Below, piece after piece: positions 49,067-60,507 of a stretch of 64,000 bases of DNA (positions are counted from its first letter, which is position 1; the number at the start of each line of letters is the position of its first letter). A program made the position numbers and the translations under genes. The notes under the pieces were generated by a model. It was not told where the DNA came from. It saw nothing but the letters and a program-made list of their open reading frames with translations, and did not search any database. The stretch is from Bicyclus anynana (Eukaryota; Arthropoda; Insecta; Lepidoptera; Nymphalidae), in contig NC_069095.1 in NCBI RefSeq assembly GCF_947172395.1, positions 14,854,271 through 14,918,270 on the forward strand, read 5' to 3'.

Positions 49067-49208
49067 TGTTGTGTACTTCAACATAAATGAAACAACCGTT
49101 CCGTTAGCTACCCGTTTAATGACTGAAGATAGATGCGATGCAGCGCAGGCGCATTATAATACAGCGGTGTGAATGTAGTTTTAATATGAGTACGTATTAT
49201 ACACATCA
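49067..49208 (-). repeat. 5' LTR of the gypsy element
   Basis: A 142-bp repeat, TGATGTG... to ...CACAACA on the minus strand, so it has TG/CA ends. It matches 44586..44727 base for base by eye at a constant offset of 4,481. Read from the element, transcription would run leftward from here. Confidence 0.93.
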
Positions 49209-49213
49209 GGGAG
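49209..49213. repeat. Target-site duplication, right copy (GGGAG)
   Basis: Pairs with 44581..44585 and restores the reading of the host SINE (GGGAGGCTT) across the insertion. Confidence 0.88.
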
Positions 49214-49398
49214 GCTTTGGGTGTGCCCAGTTACCACCCTACCGCCAAAGACGTACATTCCGATGCGATTTGGCATTCCGGTACGATGTCGTATAAAAAC
49301 CAAAAGGGGTGTAGGTTTTCATCTTACGAGTAGATTGCATCATCACTTACCATCAGGTAAGATTATAGTCAAGGGCTAATTCGTGAAAAATAAAAAGG
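49209..49398 (+). mobile_element. SINE family B, right part, split by the gypsy element
   Basis: Continues the body (GGGAGGCTTTGGGTGTG, then ACCACCCTACCGCCAAAGAC) to the A-rich tail at 49386. Together with 44484..44585 it forms one SINE of about 290 bp. Confidence 0.85.
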
Positions 49399-49934
49399 AT
49401 GCTGATGACTTAGGTATTGAATTTTGATTTATTTAAAAAAAATATATTTTACAAAGCACACGTAAAATATACAAACACGACACACAAGTAAAAACTTTAT
49501 CTACACGTCTCGTCGCTTCACATTTATGCTTAAACATGTCTGTGTGTTAGACACCGGAGAGTATGTAAAGATATAACTTTGACATCGTTGTTTTTATTAA
49601 ATCAATTGTCTGTGTTTGAAGAATCAAAGTGTTGGCTGTAATTATGACAACAATAGAACATTTATTGTCTATGGGAAGTCGTTTTGGACAAATATGGTTA
49701 ATATCTGTGTATGTATGATTTCCTTTGCTATTTTTTGCAATTAAATACTTCAAAGCATATATCATTATTTAAGAATAATAAAAAACATAAAAAGGATCAG
49801 GACGTACATGAGTAATGTAAAATTTAAATACGTAGCATCTATATAATCGTAACATGTGAGTTTTGCAAATAAGGATATTTATCATGTGTGTTTGTCAAAC
49901 AAAAATTACAGTTTAACTCGATTTTAAATCTATA

Positions 49935-50364
49935 TCTATCTATATATCAATAGCTAGCCGAATTATGTACATTGAAGATATTTTAATTGGAGGGCATTTT
50001 ATAACCGATACTGAAGCCAAAAATATTTTGTTTCGATTTTTCGTCTGTCTGTCTGTCCATGTGAATGAATGAAATGAATTTACATGAAACTTGACACAAT
50101 TTGAGACCTTACTACGAAGAAGGTTATAGAATACATTTTAATGCGAAAATTGTGTACTACTAGAAAAATATTAAAAGTGTTATTCAAGATTTTTCAAGAT
50201 TCTAACCCTAAAGGATTAAATAGGGGTTGAAGTTTTTTAATATAAGTCGTTCATGTTACCATAAGATAAGACATGCGAAAATATAAATTATAGAAGAGGG
50301 TGGAATAGGGGTTGAAAGTTTACATAGACTTTTACGCGAGCGAAGTCACGGGCGTCCGTTAGTA
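49935..50364. mobile_element. Helitron-like family E relative, diverged
   Basis: Shares ACCGATACTGAAGCCAAAAA, TCGTCTGTCTGTCTGTC and the end GTCACGGGCGTCCGTTAGT with the E copies. Confidence 0.58.
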
Positions 50365-53130
50365 AATTCAATAAATGTGTTACCTAAACAAAAGACGAAT
50401 TGTACGATTTTCTAGAATAATTAAATAACATGAAAAGGAAATATGTAAGAAAAAATTTTTTTTCTTACATATTTCCTTTTATTTTTCTCAACAGAAAGTG
50501 TTTGTTGAGGGTTTCTTTTCAGACTGCCAAAGACTTTATTTATTAAAAATGTTGTTGAATAAAAAATAATGTATCAATTAAAAAACGAAAAACTGGAATA
50601 CGAGTTTAACAGTGAGTCAACTTAAGTATGTTTTTTTAAATAAAAGTTTACATATTGACTTCGCACCGTGCGTATTTACTTACACATATTAATATGTTTT
50701 ATTTACACCGATGAACTCATTGGTATTGACGTATACAGACAGACTATTATAAGATTTAATTATAATATATAGTGGGTGATCAGTTTTGTATGATAATACT
50801 TTTGTTATTTGACATCCGGAAACTGAGCGACTGCTCGCGCGTTGAAATCTTTTTAACTCGCGACGAATTTTTGATGCTCGTAAATATATTTGTGGTAACT
50901 ACAAAATTATAAAAAGGTTGTTAACAATGCTAATGATACGAATAAATAGACCGAGAGCCTACGTCAGCCAGACAAACCTCATTTTATCAAGTCTGAAAGT
51001 TTGTTAGTCTATTTTAGGTAAGTACAATATGGAGTTTAGGTTTTGGAATTGAGGAGGTTTTTAAGGTTTAGATTCGCAATTGTCCAAGCATGCAACGTAA
51101 TTTTACATCATTCTTACTCTTGCTCTTAGCTTATTGGCAACCCCGCGCTAAAGACCTTGAAAGTTATTTTTAACAAATCTTTAACTTATATTTATATTTT
51201 CGAAGTTCATTGTACCAATGGATTTCATTCCAAGTCCAATGTCTAAATTGACTCAAGCTGCCAATTTAACCCAGGAACTTTCAACTATATAAAGCTATTT
51301 ACTAAAATTGTCTTTACTAAAAGGAAAGAAAAGCAGCCAAAAATAAAATTCAATTAAATTGAGAATCTTTTCGAAGAAGAGAATCATCGATTGAATTTGA
51401 AGTCCGATGAGAAATATTCATTCATTTGAAGTCCGATGAGAAATATTCCATATGCAAAATTTTGTCAATTAAATATGAAAACCTCCGCACGAGCCAGCCA
51501 TGTCATATGATTAAGTATTATTACGGTGAATCACATGTCAGTGGTGGGCGGGGCTTAAACAACTGTCTACCAAACAAGTTTCGAGTTACGTTTGATGTCT
51601 TAAACCTACCAGATCCATTTATTTTGATAGCTCAAAAATGTAGGAACGACCTTGGCTGGATCCCATATAACCATATTTAGTAGTGGACGTAATATAGTTG
51701 GATAACCATTTGAGTATAAGGCTATGAACCCACGTAGAGCCATGATCAATTAATAGTTAATTAGGTATGTTGTTTGTAGTGGCGTGCACAAGGTTTTAAA
51801 TTAGGATATGCACTATAAGTAAATACTACTAGTAAATAGGTTCACTAGTTGTGGCGTTAAAGAGTAGCAAACATCCATACACACATTTCGCGTTTATAAT
51901 ATAAGTAGGATTTGTTTCTTGTAGCTCGCTTTCGTTAGCTTTGATAGATACAATTAAAACACAGTATACGCAGATAATACTCTTTCTACTTCTTTATTTA
52001 AAAAAATTTAGCTATGCCTAAATACCACTCATGAATATCGTGAAGATTTTCGTGTTATATAAGTATTGATCGTCGCTTCGTCACCTTAAAAATTAAGATC
52101 TAAAAAATCAAGTGGTGCCTTAAATATATTTAATATGTAGGTCGTTCCGCCCATACTCTGTCAAATACTTATGGCTTTCAAAATATTTTACGGCTTAGCA
52201 AGCATCTATTATTTTTATGATACAATTTGCATATAATAGAAGACATTTCGATTATAAATAACTAATGTAGGAAGAAACGAGAGCATTTTATCGTAATAAA
52301 ATTCGATCGATTTGGTGCGAAGAAAAAAATGAAAATTGCTTTTTTTGCCATAAAATAGATCAAATCCGGGTTGTAATAGTTTGAAAGACAATAATCTGAT
52401 CGCATGACCTATAACATCTATCGAAGAACGTCCATTGGTCTATTATTTATTACACTCGTAAATATATCTGATATAATAGGTATTACTTTTCAACATATTA
52501 CGTAAAAATTCAAAGCAAACAATTTGCTTGGTTTGATTTTTTTGGATATGTTTTATATTTCAATTTCAAAATAACCCAGAGTGTGGATTGCTCTAAATTT
52601 AGCTTATTTAGCTTCGAAGGCTAATGAATGTGTTTAATGAATTTCGTGAAAAACTTAATGTCAAACCGGGTAATAACGTGGTTTTTATTTTTTTATCGGC
52701 GCTTTGAGATTTTCGTTATTTCATTCAATTTAGAGATAATATGATGAGTACTATTTTATTATGCGAATGAATTAGCTTGTACAGTTAACGATTATTTTGA
52801 AATGATCTTTTTATCTGCGAAAATTTTAATTTAGTTTCAATCGGTTTAATGCGTGTTTTATGCAAGTTTTATTGAAGAGATCCATTTCCGTTCGAACACA
52901 ACAAAGTGCAACATCGTATCTCATGAGCAGCTGACGCCTGCCAGCCGTCGCATCTTTGTCGATAAATAATTTATGAGATTGCGTCGTTACATTGATTTGT
53001 AAGTTTTCCACTCAATACACTATGTTATATTATAAAATACGGTTATCAATTTAATTTATTTTAAGTAAGAGTACATTGAATATTTGTTGATTGCGCCATA
53101 TGCCGACATTATTCACCCAAAACTTACCTA
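50365..53130. other. Intronic DNA, no gene recognised
   Basis: AT-rich sequence with the 50433 palindrome and a family D scrap at 51853. An 84-codon frame at 51426 has no family likeness. Confidence 0.4.
50433..50480. repeat. Near-perfect palindrome
   Basis: AAAAGGAAATATGTAAGAAA is followed directly by its reverse complement, ending at 50480; no real loop. Confidence 0.88.
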
Positions 53131-53420
53131 TAATCGGCTCACTGTTGATCACAAGTATCCTCTCAGAATTATAGGGGTTAGGATAATAGACAACCACGCT
53201 GGCCTAATGAGAATTGGCAGACTTGACACGTGGAGAGTTAAAAAAAATCTCAGTGTTTTCACAATGTTTTTCCTTCACCAATTGGGACACGTGATATTAA
53301 TTAATATTTAAAATGTATATAGCTGTAAAGTTTGTTTGTTTTTTTTTCGTTGGGGGTGTATTGATTCGAACCTACGCCCTTTGAATCCAAGGCATATCGT
53401 CGCTATCTATCACGGTTCTC
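53131..53420 (-). mobile_element. SINE family A, copy 8 (diverged)
   Basis: Recognisable from TCGGCTCACTGTTGATCACA to CTATCACGGTTCTC, with an inserted poly-T stretch and many substitutions; older than the others. Confidence 0.68.
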
Positions 53421-55224
53421 AATTCAATTATTATAGTCCACTTAAATGTTACATTTTTTAGTTCTCTGACAACGCTCGCTCGCATTAATTTTATTCTGTT
53501 CTTATTTTTCTTCGAGTACAGTTCGAGTACTCGTACTTTGTTCAATTCCATGCAGAGAAATGAGACTAGATTGGTAGATAGTGTTTCTGTTTTGCATACT
53601 GTACATGCCCGGCCATTGTTGCGACGGTTACGTTACTGTTTAGGTATTTTTTGCGCGGAGGCTCCACAGGCTTTTGAAATCCCTTTGTTTGATATGACAG
53701 CGTTGTGTGTTCTGTATGTTTGTAATATCTACCCATTGGGGTTACCTGGTTTTGCGCTCTGCAATTTGCATGGGATCTTTACAATCTTGGGTAATTTCTA
53801 TCAGTCACCAGTTGGTGCTTGACTGTAGACAGTATTGTAAAAAATGGAATGGATTCAAAAACTTCACTAGCATAGTAATGTAGGTATGTCTTGCATTTTA
53901 ACAGGATTTAATTAGTCCGGGTCTTCCTGGGAATTCGTGATTAGTAAATTACTTAGTTAAGTTTTGTCTAGTTGTGTCTGTTACCTGATAAAGCTAGGCC
54001 GTTAAGCGGATTAGCATTCTTGTTCGATGCCGTGTATAAAATAATTCAAATAGTTTCTAAAGTCGAATGTTCAGAGTTATGTTATCATTTTATAGTAAAC
54101 CCTGTCTTAGTGACAATGTAGTAACTACATTAAATGTGATTGCAGTCGAAAAACATATTTATGCATGACCACAATGCTCAAACTTTGTGTATGTGATGTT
54201 ATTGATGAGTCAGACAAAGTTATGAACCATGTGGGGAGTACGACGAGTCACTATTACCTTCGTCTTAGATATGGGATGTCGTAGACAATTTGTAATGTTG
54301 AAATCCATCAAATAACAAATAGCATCAAATAGCTGGTGAATAACTATCGAATACATGAAAAAAAAACCTCTTTCGGCAGTCAGATCAGATCAGAAAAATC
54401 ACAGTAAACAAATAAATAAACCAGAAAGGCGCATCAACGCAGAGTTACGAGTAACCTAGATAACATGCAAAAGAGTAACAATCGAGCTGACGATAACGTT
54501 GTTATTTCTATAATTAGTCCAGTAGTTAGCGTAACGGCCTCGTGACTGGGTTACTGTTACTATTACTGGCGCTGTTACTGTAGCTGTTACTGTTACCGCA
54601 TCGACGGAAGACGGGTAACGACCTGCCGTAACGAAGGACCACGCTAATAAGCTGCTCAGTGCTTCCTTATACTAGCCAAAGTATAATAGTATACTTTGGC
54701 CAGTTCCCATTTGTTCTGTGGAACACGACGTCATTGAATACAAATCTACTTGAATCAGTAAAAAAAAGTTGTAGGTAGGTACATCATGCATCCACATGGT
54801 CATCATCTGATGAAAGTCTAGTCAAGAACATCTTGTGACCACTGATAAAAACTGCTCTAGTTCGTAATAAAAAGATATGTTGAAGCAAAATTCACTTCCC
54901 CCCGGACCTCCGTCTAGTGTGGACGTATCACATCACGTCAGTAACAATTCACAAAGTTTTAATAACTAAGTTAATAGTAAATACGTAAATTAATCCTAAA
55001 ACAAAGTTAAGTTGAAGTGAAATATTTGGACGTTAAAACCGCGAAGAGGTTATCCAGTAAACAAATAAATCACGCAGCGTAACAAGTGCGCAAGTAAGTG
55101 ACGAGTTACAGTTATAAACCTAATACTCCGCGCTGAGGCCAAGCGCCGATCACGGCTACGCAAACGCGCCATTTATTGAAACTACCCACTTGCTAACTAT
55201 TTATCAACGACTCGGTCGTACGAA
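53421..55224. other. Intronic DNA leading into the LINE 5' UTR
   Basis: 53421..54360 shows nothing recognised; a 94-codon frame at 53538 resembles no family. From about 54361 the composition changes, with GTTACTG-type repeats (54545..54600) and a short inverted pair around TAGCCAAAGTATA (54672..54708), likely belonging to the LINE 5' UTR. Confidence 0.4.
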
Positions 55225-56160
55225 ATGGATCCACCTGCGCTACAACATAAGGTTCATTTTGCATCGGACTCTAATATCTCTTTCTTAACACCGGCGCAAG
55301 ATACTACTCAGACTCATACTAAACGAGCGAAGCGACTAAACGATGAAGAGCCGGGCGATGTTTTTACCTTGTTCCGAAGCGAAATTAAGGATATGCTCAG
55401 TACCTTTATGGATAGACAAAACACGCGCCTTGATTCACTTGAAAAACACATCACCGAGATTAAAAGACAAAACGATTGCATCACATCTACTAACAAGGAT
55501 ATTGAGAAATCACTAGGCTTTATCGCCGACCAGGTACTAGATTTACAGTCAAAAATAAAAGTGCTGGAAAAGGACCAAAATCAGTTGACAGATTCATGTA
55601 ATTTTTTGCAAAATAAAATAGAATTAATCGAGCGCAACTCTGTTAAATACCTCGTTGAAGTGAGATGCGTCCCTAAGCGTAAGGCCGAAACAAAACGCGA
55701 CCTATTCTCAATGATACAGAAGTTGTCGGCTCATCTCAATGTTAAACTAAACTCAAGCGACCTACGGGACGTTTACCGAATTCCAAATAAGCGCGATCCG
55801 ACAAGTTCGACATTGATGTTGGAGTTCTCTAACACTCTAATCAAGACAGACTTCCTTAACGCCACAAAAATATATATTAAAAATAAATTGGGCCCCGCTC
55901 TCAGCACAGCCGACCTTGGCATAATCGGGAATAATAAACTCATTTATCTTTCCGATAGCCTGACGAGCAAGACAAGGAAGCTTTTCTATTTATGTAGGGA
56001 AGCTGCTAAATCAAGGAACTATGAGTTCTGCTGGACTGCTTATGACAGAGTCTACATGAGAAGAAAAGAAGGAGAACCACATATTCATATTAGGTCCGAA
56101 GAACAACTGGCGAAGCTCGACAGTGCCGCTGTGAAGTCATCCCAATCTCAGACAGCGTGA
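55225..56160 (+). CDS. LINE ORF1 protein, coiled coil plus baculovirus FP25K-like domain (311 aa)
   Basis: ATG at 55225, stop at 56158..56160. Residues about 55-135 are heptad-like and rich in Lys, Glu, Leu and Ile (for example DLQSKIKVLEKDQNQLTDSC), suggesting a coiled coil that trimerises. Residues about 140-300 (VEVRCVPKR, DVYRIPNKRDP, then IYLSDSLTSKTRKLFYLCRE, FCWTAYDRVYMRR and HIHIRSEEQL) have the layout of the baculovirus FP25K family, a domain I recall being annotated in lepidopteran LINE ORF1s. Its role would be RNA binding in the element's ribonucleoprotein. The FP25K likeness is by recognition and needs a profile search. Confidence 0.82.
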   Translation: MDPPALQHKVHFASDSNISFLTPAQDTTQTHTKRAKRLNDEEPGDVFTLFRSEIKDMLSTFMDRQNTRLDSLEKHITEIKRQNDCITSTNKDIEKSLGFIADQVLDLQSKIKVLEKDQNQLTDSCNFLQNKIELIERNSVKYLVEVRCVPKRKAETKRDLFSMIQKLSAHLNVKLNSSDLRDVYRIPNKRDPTSSTLMLEFSNTLIKTDFLNATKIYIKNKLGPALSTADLGIIGNNKLIYLSDSLTSKTRKLFYLCREAAKSRNYEFCWTAYDRVYMRRKEGEPHIHIRSEEQLAKLDSAAVKSSQSQTA

Positions 56161-56376
56161 CTGATTGGTTTTTCTATCTGTTCCTGGATTCATAATGCTA
56201 TATACCGTATTACTACATACTTTTCAAAATCTACTACCGACCTAAAGTGTTATCTAAGCCTTATTCAAATATTGCAAACAGTGAGTGATAGCCTTATAAC
56301 TATTGTAAGATATAATTCTTTGTTAATAACCTACGATCTATTTGAAAATGTTTGCCTAGTTATATTTACTTTTAAT

Positions 56377-57237
56377 ATGCCTATACTGCTAATAATTTTA
56401 AGAGAAACACATTTATTTACTGTTTTAACCATGTACTCTAAAACTTTTTACACTTGCACATGTCGTACACTATTTATACACACAAAAAAAATTAAATTAA
56501 CTTTGTACATTACTATTAACTCCCATAACTACTCACAAATTATACTCATTTATATATTTACATACCGTGTTATCACATTCCCTCTACGTGTAGTGTGTAA
56601 AATTAATAATAACAGCTGTTTTATAATATTACTAAAGAGAATCCATGTTTCAAGTTACATTTTAAGAGAAATACATTTATTTACTATTTTAAACATGTAC
56701 TCAAAAACTATTTACCGTTGCACAAGTCTTACACTATTTATATACACAAAAATAATTAAATTAACTTTATACATAACTATTAACTCCCATAACTATTTAC
56801 AATTTACATTCATTTATATATTTACATTCCGTGTTATTACATACCCTCTGCGTGTAGTGTGTAAAATTAATAATAACAGCTATTTTATAATATTACTAAA
56901 GAGAATCCATGTTTCAAGTTACATTTTCACAACGAAAAAATTATTCAACCTACACATATCTACACAGACTTTGAATTACTTTAATAATAACTATACTACA
57001 AGCTCATGTCACTCATTCACTAAACATACGTGCACCTATGAACATACAACCAGCAATATTTACAATACCATAATTACACTTAACTCAAACAAAAATACAT
57101 ATTCCAAGTCAGCCTTCAGAAATATAAAATCTTCAGCTAGTCTGCATATTACTTACTATGTACCTGTACTTAAATTATACCATAAAACTGCACCTCAAAT
57201 AATAGTTGATGCCTACTCTAACTATCACGGGTTCTAA
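56377..57237 (+). CDS. LINE spacer ORF of unknown function with an in-frame tandem duplication (286 aa)
   Basis: Between ORF1 and ORF2 a frame is open from before 56272 to 57237, with its first ATG at 56377. It overlaps the start of ORF2 by about 29 bp. It carries two adjacent 264-bp units (56401..56664 and 56665..56928), about 92% identical by eye with no indels. Because 264 is 88 codons, both keep the frame. The predicted protein is basic and rich in Ile, Thr, Tyr and Leu (LREIHLFTILNMYSKT, SHNYLQFTFIYIFTFRV). I recognise no domain. Most differences between the units change the amino acid, so selection on the protein is not evident; it may be non-coding spacer. Confidence 0.35.
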   Translation: MPILLIILRETHLFTVLTMYSKTFYTCTCRTLFIHTKKIKLTLYITINSHNYSQIILIYIFTYRVITFPLRVVCKINNNSCFIILLKRIHVSSYILREIHLFTILNMYSKTIYRCTSLTLFIYTKIIKLTLYITINSHNYLQFTFIYIFTFRVITYPLRVVCKINNNSYFIILLKRIHVSSYIFTTKKLFNLHISTQTLNYFNNNYTTSSCHSFTKHTCTYEHTTSNIYNTIITLNSNKNTYSKSAFRNIKSSASLHITYYVPVLKLYHKTAPQIIVDAYSNYHGF

Positions 57238-60175
57238 CACATTATTGATAAATGAATTAGATAATAATATTTCTGCTGCGACAAGTACATATGTAGACGA
57301 ACCCAACTTGTGTATCCGATATCTAGGCGACACTAATCATCAAATAACAGTTCTATCTCAGAATATACGAAGTATTCGCAAAAATTTGGATTATTTAATT
57401 ATCTTCATCAAAGACCTGAATTTTCAGCCAGATTTAATTATTCTGACAGAGTGTTGGCTATCAGATAGCGATAACATACACACACTTAATAACTATGAAC
57501 AACTTAACTCTAAAAAATATCTCAATCAAAATGATGGCATAGTAATATACTTTAAAAAATATCTTAAAATTAATTTGACAGAGCCTACATTCATAGATGC
57601 AAACTGTCTACTCTTGGAACTTAATTCCTGTACATCAATAGTATGCATTTACAGATCACCGTCTTTTAAAAATATTGACAACTTTTTAAGCTCCTTAGAA
57701 GTAGTAATAAAAAATTCCAAATCCGAAAGTTGTTTTATCGTTGGTGATATTAATATAGATATTAAAAAGGACGTAAATGATACAAAATCAGAGGAGTACT
57801 TGAACTTAACGGCCCAGTACGGCTTCACACCTGGTCATACATTTCCAACAAGAGGCCCAAACTGTCTGGACCATGTTCTGATTAAGTCACGGTTACCAAT
57901 TAATATTGTGGTCTGTAGATCAGACATTAGTGATCACGATTCTGTGCTGTTTTCAATCGGAAAACCTAAACACAGTACTCCAGCTCAAGTAAAATACTCA
58001 AAAAAGGTAAACTATGACCAAATATTAAAAGACCTTCAAGAAACAGACTGGTCTCAGTTCTTCAAACACACAGACATCAATGAGGCGACTGATGAATTCC
58101 TTAGTACAGTAAACGCGACTGTAGCCAAAAACACAGAGTTGCGCACTGTTCATCGTTCCCAATGCATACTCAAACCCTGGATGACTTTAGGTCTCCTGAA
58201 ATGTATAGAGAAGCGTGATCGTCTCCATGCATCGTTACGAAAAAACCCTAAAGATCAAAAATTAAATGACCAGTACAAAAAATACAGGAATACTTGTAAC
58301 AACATTATCCAAAACCTCAAAGATACACACGAAAGGAATAAATTATTAAATAGTAAAGGTGACCGTAAACGGACTTGGGATGTACTTAAAGATATTTGTA
58401 ACTTAAATAATAAGAAAAGTAATCAACAATTAATTCTAAATAGCTCACAACCAAAATGTGTACTCGATGAAGCCAATAAATATTTTTCGAGTATAGGTGA
58501 AAAACTTGCTAATAAAATCTTAAGCGATTCCGGGAAAACTGAATCTGAACTGTCAAATAACTGCTTGACACACATGATTATCACAAATAAAAGCCAGCAT
58601 TCTCTCTTCTTCACTCCGACCGATGAAATCGAAATTTTAAAAATAATTAGTAATTTAAAAAACAAGTCAGCATCTGGCTTAGACAATATATCAAACGTGC
58701 TTTTGAAAAAATGTAAACTCCAACTAGCTAGTCCCATCGCCTTCTTATGTAATCTCAGCTTATCTAGTGGGATTGTTCCAAAAAAGTTTAAGATAGCTAA
58801 CGTATGTCCCATATTAAAAAACGGTGACCCTGGTGATTTATCTAATTATAGACCCATCTCTCTTCTCTCAAGCGTATCCAAAATTGTTGAAAAAATCGTT
58901 AATAAAAGACTTTTAAGCTATTTAGAACTGAATGGTCTTCTTTCAACCAATCAATATGGATTTAGGGCTAATAGATCGACAGAGGATGCCGTCACAGAAC
59001 TTACAGACTACGTAACTAAGAAACTGGATGGCGGAAACAAATGTATAGGCTTATTTCTCGATCTAGCTAAAGCGTTTGATACCATATCTCGGAAAATACT
59101 GATTGCTAAATTAGAGGCCCTCGGAATACGCGGTGTAACGCTACAATGGTTTCAATCTTATTTAACTGACCGCAAACAAAAAGTTACTATTGATGAGTTA
59201 TCTAGTGATCAAACAGAAATTCACTTCGGAGTTCCTCAAGGTAGTGTGCTTGGCCCTACCTTATTTTTGACCTACATAAACGACCTCTGTGCACTTAGCC
59301 TTAATCAAGCACGATTGTTCAGCTTTGCGGACGACACTGCAATAATATTCCACGGTGATAGTTGGGATTCAGTAAGACATCTATGTCAACAAGGCTTACA
59401 GGATGTTTCTTCATGGCTTGGAGACCATCTTCTTACGCTTAATGGTAACAAAACCAAATTCATTGCTTTCAGAATGTCAACTCGAACGGATCCAAAAGAA
59501 CAACTACATATTAAACTACACTCATGCAAATATAATCCTGATAAAACCTGTCAATGTCCTACACTGGAACATGTCAGAGACATAAAATATCTAGGAGTTA
59601 TACTAGATGAAGGGTTGAGATGGGATAAACATATATACGCATTAAGTGGTAGATTAAGAAAGCTCATATTCATATTTAAAAAACTTCGTAATGTGGCCAA
59701 CGAAGAGGTTATTGGGCTTTTGTATGAGTCATTTTGCCAGTCTATTTTAAGCTATTGCCTGCCCGCCTGGGGGGGAGCCTGCAAAAGCTACTTCATGAAA
59801 TTAGAGCGAGCCCAGCGAGCAGTTTTGAAAGCTGCCTACAAGAAGCCATTCCGATATCCAACTGATACTCTGTACCGCGAACTTGGTTATCTGCGTGTTA
59901 GACAACTTTACATCAAAAGTGTCGTTTTGAGGTTTCACAAAACGGCAGCTTTGACAGTAAACAAGCGCTTTCGTCTTCAAAGGTGGATATGTCCTGTGTT
60001 ACGCACCCAGTTTGCACGTAAATCTTTCGCCTTCTCCGGACCATTCATATACACTAAAGTCAACAGAGCACTTAAAATCACACACGTGTCGAGGTATAAA
60101 TGCAAACAACTCTTAAATAAATGGTTTGAGGAAATTAATTATGAAGAAACCGAAAAATTGCTGAAATTAAATTAA
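57209..60175 (+). CDS. LINE ORF2: endonuclease-reverse transcriptase (988 aa)
   Basis: ATG at 57209, stop at 60173..60175, no internal stops. The apurinic-type endonuclease has Asn (QNIRSI, residue ~52), Glu (ECWL, ~81), Tyr (CIYRSP), GDINID (~179) and SDHD (~241). The reverse transcriptase has NYRPISLLSS (~546), YGFRANRSTEDAV, LDLAKAFDTI, GVPQGSVLGP and the catalytic FADD (~706). The C-terminal region is rich in Arg, Lys and aromatics. The enzyme nicks DNA and primes cDNA synthesis at the break. Length and motif order fit the CR1/Jockey group. All catalytic residues are present, so the copy may be active. Confidence 0.93.
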   Translation: MPTLTITGSNTLLINELDNNISAATSTYVDEPNLCIRYLGDTNHQITVLSQNIRSIRKNLDYLIIFIKDLNFQPDLIILTECWLSDSDNIHTLNNYEQLNSKKYLNQNDGIVIYFKKYLKINLTEPTFIDANCLLLELNSCTSIVCIYRSPSFKNIDNFLSSLEVVIKNSKSESCFIVGDINIDIKKDVNDTKSEEYLNLTAQYGFTPGHTFPTRGPNCLDHVLIKSRLPINIVVCRSDISDHDSVLFSIGKPKHSTPAQVKYSKKVNYDQILKDLQETDWSQFFKHTDINEATDEFLSTVNATVAKNTELRTVHRSQCILKPWMTLGLLKCIEKRDRLHASLRKNPKDQKLNDQYKKYRNTCNNIIQNLKDTHERNKLLNSKGDRKRTWDVLKDICNLNNKKSNQQLILNSSQPKCVLDEANKYFSSIGEKLANKILSDSGKTESELSNNCLTHMIITNKSQHSLFFTPTDEIEILKIISNLKNKSASGLDNISNVLLKKCKLQLASPIAFLCNLSLSSGIVPKKFKIANVCPILKNGDPGDLSNYRPISLLSSVSKIVEKIVNKRLLSYLELNGLLSTNQYGFRANRSTEDAVTELTDYVTKKLDGGNKCIGLFLDLAKAFDTISRKILIAKLEALGIRGVTLQWFQSYLTDRKQKVTIDELSSDQTEIHFGVPQGSVLGPTLFLTYINDLCALSLNQARLFSFADDTAIIFHGDSWDSVRHLCQQGLQDVSSWLGDHLLTLNGNKTKFIAFRMSTRTDPKEQLHIKLHSCKYNPDKTCQCPTLEHVRDIKYLGVILDEGLRWDKHIYALSGRLRKLIFIFKKLRNVANEEVIGLLYESFCQSILSYCLPAWGGACKSYFMKLERAQRAVLKAAYKKPFRYPTDTLYRELGYLRVRQLYIKSVVLRFHKTAALTVNKRFRLQRWICPVLRTQFARKSFAFSGPFIYTKVNRALKITHVSRYKCKQLLNKWFEEINYEETEKLLKLN

Positions 60176-60507
60176 ACTATGTGATTAACGCATGGATTAA
60201 TTTATTGACATACATACACTCACACATTCCCCCACACACACCACAAACACACAACACACACATACACACCCAACACCACACACGCATATTCACATATTAT
60301 GTATTGTAATTATTTTGAATTATATAAACTTAGCATTAAGAACTTACCACCTAACTTAACTTTACTACCTAACTTAACTTGTTTGTCACACACTTCATAA
60401 ACTGTTATATTCTTGTTTCACTACTGTGGAAGAAAGTGATTACCACAATACAGGGAATCCTAGTGTGGAGATCACAGACTTATGTAAATTATTTTTATGT
60501 GTACTAG

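Larger units (their letters stand above)
44586..49208 (-). mobile_element. Ty3/gypsy LTR retrotransposon, mag-like, near-complete
   Basis: A 4,623-bp minus-strand element has 142-bp LTRs that look identical, a primer-binding site, gag-protease and polymerase reading frames, a polypurine tract and a 5-bp target duplication (GGGAG on both sides). Short LTRs, a gag with two zinc knuckles joined to protease, and the RT sequence style point to the mag lineage, known from Bombyx. There is no envelope ORF. The frames gag-pro and pol are broken apart by a one-base shift near 47610. It inserted into a tRNA-headed SINE whose halves lie on either side. Confidence 0.93.
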
